The notes under the pieces were generated by a model. The model was not told the DNA's origin. It did no database searches and was given only the letters and a program-made list of their open reading frames with translations. This document shows positions 22,670 through 34,749 of a DNA stretch of 64,000 nt, in pieces. The position numbers and the translations under genes were made by a program. This DNA is from Pseudisothecium myosuroides (taxonomy: Eukaryota; Streptophyta; Bryopsida; Hypnales; Lembophyllaceae). How positions within the stretch are numbered: the first letter of the stretch is position 1; the number at the start of each line of letters is the position of its first letter. Where the stretch lies: positions 23,312,001 to 23,376,000 of the forward strand of contig OX637295.1 in assembly GCA_951799445.1 (NCBI GenBank). Reading direction: 5' to 3'.

Positions 22670-23700
22670 GGATTTTACAAAACTCCACGATGACTCCATG
22701 AGAGGTCAACTGCCTTTGAAACTGATGGTAATTTCATAAAAATTATCCAGAGTGTGGTAAAATCTCAATAAAAATTTGATTAGAAGTTTTTTGTGCCAAA
22801 CAAGCGACTTGTCAAGTTTGAAGACTTTCTGATAGTCAGAAGTACCAGAATCGGCAACAACATCGAATTTAACAAGAAATTACAACATGGTGGTAGGTTG
22901 ACCGGCAAACCAGGAGCTAGCAGTGTCTGAATGTTGCAAACAAGGAGTCTTTTCTTACTCTCACAATCCTTCTAGGCAACCCTAGCCAGTCAATTTCCTT
23001 GGAAATTGCAAATTCCATTAGTTGAGATTTTGACTTTTCTTTGAAATTACTGTTAGTGGTTTGTACGGGTATTTACAGCCTAGAAGAAGTGGGTAGGAGG
23101 ACCTACAGACTAATTGAAGTCTTTTGAACATGATGGCACAATCGATTTTTAATTTCAAGTTGTTCTCAAGAAGATAGGAAGAATTCAGTCGTAGGTTTGA
23201 TTTTTTTAGAGTAATTAGTGGTAATTTTAGGTTAATATGCAAAATATCTTGGTGAAAGTTGAAGATTGGATTTAGTTAAGATTTCAAATCTTTCCTTTAA
23301 AAGCCAGTTTAAATTAAACTAAGAATATTTGGAAATATCCTAGGATTGTTCATGAATTAACTCAAGGTCAATTAAGTTAATTTCCTAAATATCTTTGGGA
23401 AAAATCTTAGATTTTATTTGGACAAGATTTCCTTGCTAATTAAGGCTTGTTCTAAAAAATTTTAAAGACTAAACAAAGATTATTTAGCAAATATCTTAGG
23501 GTAGATTAGGATTTAGCTTAGGATGATTTTCGAGTAAAAGAACAAATATCTCATGGTAAACTAAGGTGGTGGGGCCTTCTAGCGAGTATATAAGGCCCCC
23601 TTCCGAAGTTTCTCATACCCCATTTTCTGCTCACCGACATTCTGTTGGAGTGTGGAGACTCCATTTTTTCAATTTGCTTACCGGCTTTGTTGAAAGCATT
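22670..23700 (+). repeat. LTR-like repeat copy 1, with TATA box at 23587
   Basis: This segment and 25719-26440 share the same ordered blocks: GGTAAAATCTCA followed by TAAAAATT, then GGTTGACCGGC or AGTTGACCGGC, GGTCTTTTCTTACTC-like sequence, a TTGGAGTTGA-like block, and finally a TATA box (TATATAAGG here) upstream of GGCCCC. Direct orientation with a promoter near the right end is what two old LTRs of a retroelement look like. No gag or pol is seen between them. Confidence 0.5.
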
Positions 23701-24017
23701 TATTTAAGCCAAGAATTGGCCACCTTTTGCGTGAATTTGCTTTTTTTAGTAGAGAAATTGGTTAGAGGACAAGGGATTTCCTTTAAATCATCAAGCCACA
23801 CTAAAAATACACTCTTGGGAGGTTTAGTCCCCCAAAACTTGGATACTTTTGCTCACGTACTAATTTTATGTTTTGAAACAGCATTTAACTCAGAATTCTT
23901 AAGGCAGTGAAGCTAGTCTTCGCCAAAAGGTTCTAACACTCAAAGACCCACCAAACCTTGTTGTATAACAAAGTTTTGTTTGATTTAACTCCTAAATTTT
24001 GGTTTAAACACTGTCAT

Positions 24018-24580
24018 CATCACAAAGTTTAGACCCTACGATTTGGCAGCAATTATCGTGCGGGTATTGTTGTTTCATGGGTTCGTACCATAATCGCACT
24101 GACTCAGTGTATTCTTACGCACTAAATCAGTGCGAAAACAATGAATATCAATAGCGTACGGTTTATGTACTTTAACTATATGATTGCTGTGAAGTTTTGA
24201 CACAACAATTGTATAGTTAAAGTCACTACAAGAGAAAGGGGTGTTTTAAGTAGTGTCCTAGACATCACGTCTTTTAAGTAATGTCTTTTAAGTAAGTTTT
24301 TAAGTAAAATTTTACTAAAAAGATTGTCTTTTTAGTAAAATTTTACTTAAAAACTTACTTAAAAGATGTTATTTAAAAGACGTGATGTCTAGGACACTAC
24401 TTAAAACACCCCTTTCTCTTGTAGTGAGTACATAAATCGTACGCTATTAATATTCATTGTTTTTGCACTGATTCAGTGCGTAAAAATACACTGAGTCAAT
24501 GCAATTATGGTACGAACCCATGAAACAACGACAACCGCACGATAATTGCTGCCAAATCGTAGGGTCTAAACTTTGTGATG
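24018..24580. mobile_element. Inverted-repeat element with about 155-bp arms, split by a CACTA MITE
   Basis: The left arm (from CATCACAAAGTTTAGACCC at 24018 to about 24175) is repeated inverted on the right (about 24428-24580, ending CTTTGTGATG). The arms share ACGATTTGGCAGCAATTATCG and contain palindromes such as GCACTGATTCAGTGC. The inner TTTAACTATA/TATAGTTAAA pair extends the stem. No clear flanking duplication was found, so the family is unknown. Confidence 0.75.
24224..24426. mobile_element. CACTA foldback MITE (203 bp, AGT duplication)
   Basis: It begins CACTACAAGAGAAAGGGGTG and ends with the exact complement. It is almost wholly self-complementary (AGTAAAATTTTACT near the middle). AGT flanks both ends (24221-24223 and 24427-24429). 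The sister arm of the host element shows the same site unbroken (complement of TTATGTACTTTAAC), confirming the 3-bp duplication. CACTACAAGA termini define plant En/Spm-type elements. Confidence 0.88.
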
Positions 24581-25718
24581 GACGGGCAGACCAAAGCGGA
24601 AGACAGACCAAGGCAAGGGAACGAAGAACGCAAGGCAGGGGAGTATCTGCCTGGAGCCGACAAATCCAGCCCCGCCACGTGGCAGCCAAAGAAGAGGCAT
24701 ACGACAGCTTGGTTGAGGCTCCATTCAGGGTCACATGGCTCAGTAAGCTCTCCGGAGTCCAAACTTGGTACGAACATCAGGACAGTCCAGTTGAGGAAAA
24801 AAACCCACTCCATTTCTGAACATTAGATCTAAATTCATAAGTTCAAGGTTGGCAGTTGCAGCCACAACCACATTTTTTGAATTCTTAACGGAAACTTGGT
24901 GCTCGAAATTCAACAACTCTCTCAAAATTGACACTAAACAAATCAACAAGTAGACTAACAAGCAAATGCGAAAATGAAATGAATTAAGTCAAGAAGAAAA
25001 AAAAAAAGTTAGCGGATTTGAGAAGGAAGGAGAGAATAGTAAATACTTTTCGGTAGAGAATCTAACTATTCACGTGGTGTGAGTTCCCAATTCATCACTT
25101 GGAATTTATAGTGGATTTTTTTTCTAAATTTTGCAATTTCAGTTGTAATTATATACAAAATGCCCTAAAAAGAGTGCAAAACCGAAATGGGCATGTTACA
25201 TACCAATATGCCCTTTGGTCCTAAATAGACTTTTATCCCTAGAAAAACCCTAAAATCCACTTGTGAATAGGTTAGAACCACGAAAGTAGTGGGGGCTAGT
25301 AGGTTTGAGGGATTTTACCCAAAATAGCCTAAAAGCACTGTGCATGTGACCATGCTTGGCTAAATTGGTCTAAGGAGAGTCTGGATAGATTCTTGGATAG
25401 ATTCCTCGAGACAGGTTTCAGTTTTCCTATTCCATTGACGAATAGTAGAAACCCCAATTGTTAGCATACAGATGTCATTTTCTCAAAACGGGCCAACAGA
25501 GGAATCTGTGGCCACTGGATTGTGATCTAGGGTCGAAACCTTACCGGAAAGTCAAAAGCAAAATCCATTTGCCAAGATTCTCCCATATACGGAAGATTCC
25601 TTAACTGCCGGTAAACCAATGGAAGTGTATTTTTGCCTTCCGTATCAAGACATGCGGGATCAAGACGTGAACTTGCACATCTCTTGGAAAACTTCATAAG
25701 AGGTTCCCCAAGAAGTTT
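24581..25718. other. Repeat-derived or intergenic DNA, no gene seen
   Basis: A GC-richer patch at 24581-24810 has open frames on both strands without recognisable domains. 24811-25718 is AT-rich apart from short patches and leads into the second LTR-like repeat. Confidence 0.35.
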
Positions 25719-26440
25719 CGTAATTTTCTGGATAGAAGAGATACCCCTTCTAGACGGTCAACCGCCCAAAACCACGATGGGAAATTCACGATAATTACCT
25801 AGGTGGCGGTAAAATCTCACTAAAAATTAACTTAGCTTCTTTTATGCTAGAAACACACACCGATGAGTTTCATGGTATTTCGGTAGCGGGAGGTGCCCGA
25901 ATCACCGACATCCTTTCAAATTATCAACTTGGCGGGATTTATGTGGAGTTGACCGGCGTCCCGAGAGCACACGAAGTTGGAACAAAGCCAACAAACGGTC
26001 TTTTCTTACTCCCTAAGACCTTCCAGACCACCTTGGCTAGTCACCTTGGTCAGAAAAAGTAACCTCCAAGAAGTAGATTTTTACCCTTTTTACTGACTTT
26101 GGTTGGTGCTAGTTTACAGAGGGATTTTGGTGTTGGAATAGAAGATAGAAAGACTCCCAGACCAAAAATGACCTTCTGAAGCCAATGGCGCAATCGGTTT
26201 TTGATTTGGAGTTGATCTCCAGTAGTTAGAGTTTTGAACCAGCGTAAACCCCAAAATAGGTGAAAATTCAAAAAGATAAGGATGAAAATCCGGAAAGATA
26301 GGATTACCTAAGTTAAAAGAGGGGAGATGGAGGCCTTGGAAGAATATAAAAGGGCCCCTATTTTTCTCTCAAACCACCCCCCATTCTTATTTTGGGGTCC
26401 GTTGGGTCCACGTGGTGATGGATATTTTGGCATTTTGGCA
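25719..26440 (+). repeat. LTR-like repeat copy 2, with TATA box at 26345
   Basis: Diverged direct copy of 22670-23700, with TATAAAAGGGCCCC at 26345 in the equivalent position. It is shorter through deletions. A GGGTG-family element begins 70 bp downstream. Confidence 0.5.
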
Positions 26441-26512
26441 TTTTAGCCAAAACCTTAGCGATGTTTTCGGGAATTTTTGGCCCCCATTGTTGTACTTCTT
26501 TTAAGCTCTCAA

Positions 26513-27601
26513 GGGTGATTGCAAGAAACACCTGTACTATTTGTTGTGTTTTGTCACACTTTAGTTTTTTATTTTTGTTTTGGCTATAACTTTTTTGTTT
26601 TAGGTCCAAATGACTCAAAATTTATAGAGAAGCTACTTATAACCATTATATACCTTACTTGATTTTTGAGGATTTTTCAAAAGTAATTTACTATTTTTAA
26701 ACAACCCCGATAATTTCTCACAATGGCTGATTTAGGGGGTTTTAGCACCATTTAAGCGCAAAAAAACAAATTTTGAGCTGGAATTTGGAGAAATTGGTTT
26801 CTTAGTAGAATTATAACTACTATCCAAAGGAATTTTAAAAATACTTATTTTTATGTGGTGTAGAGGTCCACAAAGAGGGCTTCTTTCTACAATTTTTTTC
26901 AAAGATACAAAACAATATTTTGGTGATATTTTTGGTCAAATCTTATCACCAAAAAGTCTTCTCAAATAGTATATTTTTACATATTTAAAAAAAAAAATCC
27001 TATATTTTACAAATTAAAATGTTAGAAGTGGTATTTTCTTCACTAGACTTTTGGACATAGAATTCACATAGAATTCCGGTGAAGAAAATATCACTTCTAA
27101 CATTTTAATTTGTAAAAAATAGGATTTTTCTTTTTAAAAATATATAAAAATAGGCTACTTGAGAAGACTTTTTGGTTATAAGATTTGACTGAAAAAATCA
27201 CCGAAATATTGTTTTGTATCTTTGAAAAAAATGTAGAAAGAAGCTCTCTTTGTGGACTTCTATTCCACATAAAAATAAGTATTTTAAAATCACTTTGGAC
27301 AATAGCTATTAGTCTACTAAGAGACCATCTTCTCAAAATTTCAGCTCAAAATTCGTTTTTTTGGGTTCCAATTAGTGCTAAACCCCCCTAAATCACCCAT
27401 TGTGAGAAATTTTTGGGGCTGTTTAAAAATAGTAAATTATTTTTCAAAAATCCTCAAAAATTAGGTAAAGTATATAATAATTATTAATAGATTTCTTGTA
27501 AATTTTGAGTCATTTGGACCTAAAATACAAAAGTTATGGCCAAAACAAAAATAAAAAACTAAGGTGTGACATATCGCATTAAGTGTTTCTTGCAATCACC
27601 C
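26513..27601. mobile_element. GGGTGATTGC-family transposon, copy 3: 1.09-kb near-palindrome (TCAA duplication)
   Basis: It starts GGGTGATTGCAAGAAACAC and ends with the exact complement. TCAA lies on both sides (26509-26512 and 27602-27605). The two halves are inverse copies along almost all their length, folding around 27055. For example ATGTTAGAAGTGGTATTTTC pairs with its complement at 27081-27101, and GATTTAGGGGGTTTTAGC pairs with 27381-27398. Transcription would give a long hairpin. No protein is encoded. Confidence 0.88.
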
Positions 27602-27605
27602 TCAA

Positions 27606-30600
27606 GTCCTTGGAAGTGTTTCAAGGTTGTAGACACAAGCTGGGTTCTAGCTTGCAAGTGTCTTGTGATTAGGCGATTCTTTGCAAGTATTGTGAGTCTT
27701 TGCACTAACCCTAAAGCACCTCCCACTGTACCTTGGCGATGCCACTTTGGGGGGCTTTTAGTACGAGTCGTTGAAAGAACTAACCGTGAGGACGTGCTAA
27801 TTCATTCCGTGTCACTAACCCTTGGTAGCAAGTGGGGTTGACCTTGTCTAAAGATTGTTGTGGTGATAGCGGGCCCTATTCTACACAGTGAAGGTTTGGA
27901 CTTAGTTATTTTTTGAGTCCCAAGTAGTGTATTAAAACCCGGATACAATGAAGCTTTGGTTTTGGGAGTCTAAGAAATTCCAAATTTGCTGTTAAAACCA
28001 AGGATACAGCAAAGTCTTGAACCTCCTTGGTTAGTTAGCCCAAAGTTTAGTTTCCAAAAGATTGTGGAAACTATCCAAAGTTTAGTACCCCAAAGGTTAG
28101 GCGAGTAGTTCTTTCCCACAGTTGTAACTCTTTCTCATTGATTATTAAATGAGAGATGGTCATTATTAATTAGCACAATGGAAACTTCCATGACTAAAGA
28201 ATTATCCCTCCTACTTTAGTTTTTTTTGTTATGCTTTCGCGTGACTGTTCAAAAGGACACCACCCAAGCCCCAAAAATTTGAAACAAGGCAGCCGCGACC
28301 CAAAGGCCAAGCACCAAAAATCCGAACAAGGTAGCCCGCAGCCACAGCAGGCGGCCCGGCCCTGCCACAGCAGGCCTCTGCTAGCCCTCGCCCAATTAGG
28401 CTCCGCTCCGCCCTCCAGGCCATCCCAACTCTTCTTTTTTAATTTTTTTTTGGATTATCCTTAACTCAAACAAATTAGGAAGGGGGGTAGGTTAGACTAG
28501 GACTTGAAAGGGGGGAGAAGGGGTAGTTTAGATTAAAGTTACAAAGAAGAGGGATAGAGAAATTAGGATAGAAATTGGAGGAAAATAGAAGAAGTGAAGT
28601 TGGGAGATCTTAGGAGAAATTTAATCAAGCTAGAAGAGACTATTAAAAGAAGGAGAAGGTTTGAAAGAAAAGAGGAGGCCAATTAGAGTAAGGAAGTTCC
28701 ATGAATTAGAAGAAAGAAGGCCCTTACACACCTGCACACTCACACACGTTCAATCAAACTCCCCACAAACACTCACGTCTCACACTCCAAGAGCAAAAAC
28801 AAGCCTGTGGAAAACAACCAAGAAGGAGGTTTTAGTAGGGAAGAAGATGAATAGGAATTAGATTAACAAAATCCTACGAGACGTTGTGGGCGACCGATTG
28901 CTCCTAGCGTAAGAAGAAAAAGGAAAATGTGTCATTTGATTTATTAGAAGTGGTTGGTAGACATTAAGGGTGCATAGGGGAATAGTATAGAAAGAAAAGA
29001 TAGAAGGGAAAGGAAAAGAAAATAGCTAGACAATTGAAGGTAGAATTTTATAATATAAATTGACAACTTTCCAAGAACAAAGACAAATCGCCAAGATGCC
29101 AACCTAGGGGAACCTTAGCGACTTAATTTGCGACCTCCAAGACGAGGTGGGTTGCTAAACTCTCTCCTTGCATTCTAACTCTTGAAATTAAACAATTTCT
29201 AGTAAAGACCGAGAGCTAGGGAAGAGTCAGGCCCTTTGGACTAAGAGTCAATTCAAAATGGAATAGAGAATCCTAGAGTAGAAGTCTAGAGGTTTCCAAA
29301 AATCTAAAATACAATAAATTCCAAGCTAAAATGGAGAAGTTATAAGCGGATGAAGTTAGGGAGTCATATTGGATGAAACTTAGCAAATTTTATCCAAGAG
29401 GAACAAAGAATAGAATCTAAAAAGGAGGAATAATTTAGAATCCAAAAGTGAAATTAGAAATTAGTTTTGAAATTAGGGTTGACCGTAATTAATGGATGAA
29501 GTTTTAAACACCGATTAACAGTCAAACTTCATCCATGCATAATTTTTGCTAGGAAAGTCCAAGTCTAGAGTGACTAGTTACATTGGAAAGGTAAAACTAA
29601 GGTCTACAAGGAACAAGTCTTAACTTTCTAAAACTAGTAACTTGATGAATGTAATTTAGCCCCTTAGGTAAAACTAGAAGGTGGATTAGGAGCCTTTAGG
29701 ATTAGATTTAGGTCAATTGTAGATTTAGAAACTCATAGAACAAGCTTAAGGTAACCCAAAACTAGAACCAACTCAAGGAAAGATTTAAACACAAAGTAGT
29801 TAGGAAGGGATGAAGTCCAAAACAAGTAATGGATGAACCCTAGAGGATTTCATTCATTTGAGCCAAGTCTTGGCATTTAGGTTAAACGTTAAGAGTTAGA
29901 TTCATAGCTCAAATTCCAAATCAAATTGAAATTGGGAGTCTATAGAAAAGAATGGATGAAGTTTAGCAGCACTCATTAGGGCTAAAATTTCATCCGTTCA
30001 TAACTTCCTCTAGGAGTGTCCAAATTAAACGAACTTTACATTTTTAGAAATGGCATGAACTGATCCTTCACTTGAATTAAATAGATTTAGACTGAGATTA
30101 CCTCCTCTCCTAAACTGCCGAGCCCTCTTAAGCTTGGGGTTAGCTAAGGCATTTGTGGTAATTCCAATTAGGGTTTCGTTTTCTTCATACAAGTTAGCAA
30201 ACATTAGGAACGTGGAAAAGATCCATTGCTTGGAAGGCACAATGAATTGGCGTTAGACACCCATAGATCGAGTTAAATGTTTATTTATCAAGAGCCTAGT
30301 TGTGCTCGTTTATTTACCAAGGGTGGGTAAATAAGCGCTCACACGTAGGCCTTGTTGTTTTGTTTTCTTTTTATTCATTCACTATTCATTTTGGATTTGG
30401 CTTAGTTTTTTATTCTTTTCCTATTCATTTACTATTCACTTTGGATTATTTTGGTTGTTTATTCCTTTCCCATTCTTTTCCTATTCATTTAGGGATAATT
30501 CTTTGTTTTTATTCTTTCTTTCCTATTCATTTACTATTCATTTGGAATAATTCTTTGTTCTTATTTTTTTTACTATTAAAGAATTTGATTTTTTTCATCA

Positions 30601-31991
30601 ATTAGGATTTTGGAAGAAATTAGTTGGTTGAATGTTAGTTTGGATTTTGTTTTATTAGGCCTAATAAGCCAAATAGAAAAAGACAAAAGTCAACAAAAAT
30701 ATTAGATTAATCCAACAAAACTAGTAAACTAATGAATAACAAACAAGTTTAACCATTCATTGGAATATTTATTAAATTGGATAATACTAATCTTTAAAAT
30801 TAATTTTTAAATAAAATAAATCTTCAAGGTAGTTGGAAATAGGGCCTTGAAGTTTATTTTATTTAAAAGAATTGTTTTAGGATCCAACTAAAAACCACTA
30901 GGTATTTAACGTAAATTCCTAAATTCAAGAAATTAAGTTAAATACTTTAAACTAACAACATTTTGTAGAAAGTGAGCTAGAAAGAATGTAGAAAAGAAGA
31001 CTTTCAAAATTCAAAACATTCTAACACCTGAAATTTCATCAAATAGACGGAGCACACATGTTGGAGGACGACAGGTATTACGAATCTATCATGCTAGTAA
31101 ATTGCGATGACTAGACCGTAGCTACAATGGACACATAGGTATGTTAGTCTTTCCTTTGTCTTTTGCTTTGTTTTTTCTTTCAAATTGAAGTTAGAATTGT
31201 TGCTTTTAGAAGTTAGTTTTTAAATTAGAATTTTAAAATTTAAATTAGAATTTAGAACCTAATAAGTAATATTTAGAGGTATCCGAAACCAAATCACACT
31301 TAAAAATAACCAAAGAAGTTACTAACAATTGAACTTAACCATAAATTTGGATGAGAATTTAAGACTTTCATCCAAAGGAATTTAAAAAGAATCTTTTAAG
31401 GTAGGAATCAAACAAGAAGTCTATAAAGATTCAAAAATTCATTTTTACTTTTAAAAATACTTTATTTTTGAAGGGCAAAATTTTGGATGAAGTTTGAGAC
31501 TAATTTTGGATGAAATACATCCAAATAGGTCAAAACTCCAATTACTCTTAAGATTCCAGAAGTTAAAAGAACTAATAATCTAATACTAGAATTTTGAATT
31601 ATTTTGAATTGATTTGCTATTTTAGATTAGTGGATGAATTTTTTAGCACAAAATAAAGGGCCAAAATTCAATTCGTAGTAACTTTTGCTAGGAATCTTAA
31701 AATTTGACTTTTTTTACCATTCTGGAAAGGAGAAGCTATCACTTTACTTAGGTACAATTTTATTTAGATTAGAGTTTGTTTTCTTTTTCCCATTTGATTT
31801 GACAATAACGTTTTAACCAGTTAACAATTAGTTTTTTCTTAGAATTAGTGGAATTTTATAGGATTATTAATCACAGAAAGTGTCCATTGTTTGGAAGGCG
31901 AACACTTAACTAGTAATCATCCAACCGAGAGTAAATCTCCATTGAAACAACCGCTAGAGCCCGTGTGTAACTTTCTAACTCAAGGGTGGAG
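27606..31991. other. Gene-free, purine-rich DNA with dispersed TGGATGAAG repeats
   Basis: No coding gene is seen. Around 29492, 29952 and 31632 the same module recurs: TGGATGAAGTTT or TGGATGAATTTT, about 45 bases, an inverse-type CATCC block, then TAATTTTTGCTAGG- or TAACTTCCTCTAGG-like sequence. CCATTGCTTGGAAGGC (30220) and CCATTGTTTGGAAGGC (31888) form another shared block. A GC-rich patch lies at 28250-28430. Probably old, decayed retroelements. Confidence 0.4.
30371..30570 (+). repeat. Imperfect tandem repeat of TCCTATTCATTTACTATTCA-type units
   Basis: Repeated pyrimidine-rich blocks (TATTCATT, ACTATTCA, TTTGGAT or TTTGGAA, ATTCTTT) recur about every 55-65 bases. The 101-codon plus frame over it is repetitive (FYSF, FPIHL) and not credible as a gene. 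Confidence 0.6.
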
Positions 31992-32727
31992 TTAGAAACA
32001 CTCACAAGGTCTTTTATTTTTGGAAAGAGCTGCAGCAATTATACATGTAGCACATTCTTTCTCTTTACGTCTAACTCCAGTAAATGACTCTCTATGCTTC
32101 TTCTCACAATCCTTATGTTTGTCTAAGGCATCAAGATCCTCTATAGCCAATATATAGACATCCTTATTTGCATCAATGACTATTGTAAAAATGCATACAA
32201 TACTCTCTAAGTCAATGAAGTCACCTTCAACTTCTTCATAACCTCCATATATGTATTGCAATCCTGCAATATATCTGTAGTACTTGGATAATGTATTGAT
32301 TTTCTCATCGAAAAATAAAACACTTTGCACAAAATTTACTTGAGCTCCTTGTCTTCATCAACCTTGATTATTTTTTACAACCTTCCAATGTGCTATACCA
32401 ACTTCTCCATTAAATTTCATCAATCAAAATGGCCCTTCATTGTCAAAAAATCCTACACATAATTGATCATCATCATGCACATAAGTATCAAGATTTGTAC
32501 TTTTATATCTTGCACGCCTCAACCTATCTAAAGGCAACTTCTTAGGAGAGTGTATTTACAACTCAGAAATTAACCTCATTTTGTACACTTGACCTTTACT
32601 TGGTACTTCAATTGTAGAGGAGTGTTTTGAGATATTCTTTGAGCCTACAGTCAAAATTCTACTATACACATCATCACTTTGCTCCTGAAGCATGTAATAA
32701 TGTTGATTGTAAAGCTATTGTGGCTTC
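31992..32727 (-). pseudogene. Decayed coding sequence of unknown family
   Basis: On the minus strand one frame reads nearly continuously from about 32715 to 31992 with a few stops and one frameshift. It passes MLQEQSDDVYSRILTVG, then QVYKMRLISEL, KLPLDRLRRARYKS, LCVGFFDNEGPF, then FVQSVLFFDEKINTLSKYYR, LQYIYGGYEEVEGDF and EDLDALDKHKDCEKKHRE. The composition is protein-like, unlike nearby chance frames. I do not recognise the domain. The right end is broken by the TTAA half element at 32733. Minus-strand fragments at 33520-33250 (CVQEDVERCSYIGRTEQIKY, then RILKRLDARAFSWYKTRLRG) may be its severed upstream part. Confidence 0.45.
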
Positions 32728-32732
32728 TTTAA

Positions 32733-33212
32733 TCCCTTAAGTTCCTTAACTATGTTTTTCCTCCAAAATACTTGAAAATTGTCATTTTGAGCACAAATAC
32801 CAAACTTTAGAAAAAAAACTTTTTGGACACACACAACCATAGGATCTTGTAGTAAGCTAGTTTGAAAAGATGTAGAAAAAATTTCAAAATTTTCCACCAT
32901 GTGGATTGCAAGATATTAACATTTTAATTGAGAAAAATCTTTTTTTTGGCCCTACGAAAAACAGGCAGTTGCACTTCACAAGGTCACATTTTTATGAAAA
33001 AATGTCAAAAATGGTAACTATTTACTTTTTGGATTCATTCTAAAAGTCAAGTTGTTTACATGCACAAAAAAATTCAGATCATTTGGAATTGTATAACATA
33101 TAGAAAAAAAATAGTAAGTAGAAAGAAGTAGAGAATGATTCAAAATACTAAATTATTAAGAATTTAGTTATCAAATTGAAAAATGTCAATCCCAATATTT
33201 TAAGCTAATGAT
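32733..33212 (-). mobile_element. Half copy of a TTAA piggyBac-like element
   Basis: The left end TCCCTTAAGTTCCTTAACTATG follows TTAA (32729-32732) and aligns with the complement of the right end of the element at 51048-51969. Similarity continues through AGAAAGAAGTAGAGAAT and stops after CAATCCCAATA near 33212. The other half and terminus are absent. It could be one end of a larger element containing the transposase remnant at 34750-37474. Confidence 0.65.
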
Positions 33213-34749
33213 TCATGACTACAAGAAAGAGGGCAAGGGTCAATCCATTTCCCTGATGTGTGGAGTAGTTCCTTCATGGCACCCCTCTTAGCCTTGTTTT
33301 ATACCATGAAAATGCCCTTGCATCAAGTCTTTTTAAGATTCTGATCAATCATTGAGGCATAATCACATAAGTTAGAACCTACCACTTGGGTATTTGATAA
33401 CCACCATATATTCTTTTACCGTTGAGATTGAGCAAATGATCTTCCATCATCAAAATATTTTATTTGTTCAGTTCTACCAATGTAAGAACATCTTTCAACA
33501 TCTTCTTGAACACAAAATGTGTGTTTGTCAAAAAATGGACGTTTTTTTATAAAAAGCCCAAAAAATTTTAAGACAAACTCTGGCCCTTCCCTGGGAAACT
33601 GTAATTTTCGCCTCCCGCCGTCAAATTCTAGCCCTCCCTTCTCTAGAAAACTTTTTTTTCCGCTTGCTTCCTTGCCTCGTTCTTCTCTTGTCTGAAGACC
33701 ACCTTGGAGAGATTGCGAGGAGAGGTAGAGAGCTCTCCAGTCCATAAAGGGTGCTCCTTCTACGGGGGGTGGTTATACTCCGTGGTTTCCCGCTGCTTGA
33801 TTGAGGTATGTGATTGAACATTGGATGACACCATTGGATTTGTCTTTTTCTCCTTTATTTCCTCTGAAAAATTGTTTGTTTGTTTTTTGGTCACCACTTT
33901 TTTTTTACAGCCACATTTTTACTTTTTTTTGTAGCCGACCATGAACCGCCTCCCGCTTGCTGTGATTCCTCCCAATGCCCCTCCCCGCCGTCTTCAACGA
34001 GTATTCACAAAAAAAATGAAAAGCAATTTGTAAAGTCTATTATTTTTCATGGGGCTTGCAATTGCTTGGCTTCAGATTTTAAGTCACAATTCAATCTAAA
34101 CTTTTGTAAGATGGTTACTCTTTTTTTGCAATATTGGGCCCGTTTTCTATCAACTTTACTTGTCAACCCAATTGCTGGGCCAAAAGTCTCATACAAACTG
34201 GAAATGGAAGAAAGACTAACAAATGTTTCTAAAAATGATGCTCCTACCCAATAGGCTCCCCCCTCTTCTATCCAGCTGCCTGCCGCTTCTCCTTCCTAAC
34301 TGCCTCCTTCAACTCCCTACACTCCCAACCAACAGGGCTCCGCTCCCATAGTTCAATTCTTCCGCCTTTTGCTTCTTGCAATGCTGTTTGAAATGCTTTC
34401 CTACCATAGCTTCCATCACTTCCTCCCTAGTGCAAGTGCTGCCATTCTTCCCGCTTCCTTGGGCAAGGCATTTCAATTCTTTGCTGCAAGGTTTGGTTCA
34501 TAATAAATAATTTCAAATTTGACCAAATTTGAACTTGCTAATAAGAAAATAAAAAAGAAGAGCAATGCCTATATATATTTGTCGATAATCATTGAAGGCA
34601 ACTTTTTTATTTGCATTTTTTGCCAAAAATAAAATTATAAAATTGTTATATAAAGCAAAAAGCAAAAAAAGTGTAAAGCCAAACAATTTGAAATTGATAA
34701 ATGATTTGCCTAAATATAGAAGATTATAAAAAAATTTACCTACATTCAT
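33213..34749. other. Mixed AT-rich and GC-richer DNA, no gene confirmed
   Basis: 33580-34020 and 34255-34490 are unusually C/T-rich and GC-richer. Short minus-strand coding-like fragments at 33250-33520 may belong to the unknown pseudogene to the left. 34500-34749 is AT-rich. Confidence 0.3.

Noticed and set aside
24447..24826. Several 80-106-codon frames on both strands
   Set aside because: A GC-richer patch adjoining an inverted-repeat element; frames overlap on opposite strands with no recognisable domain.
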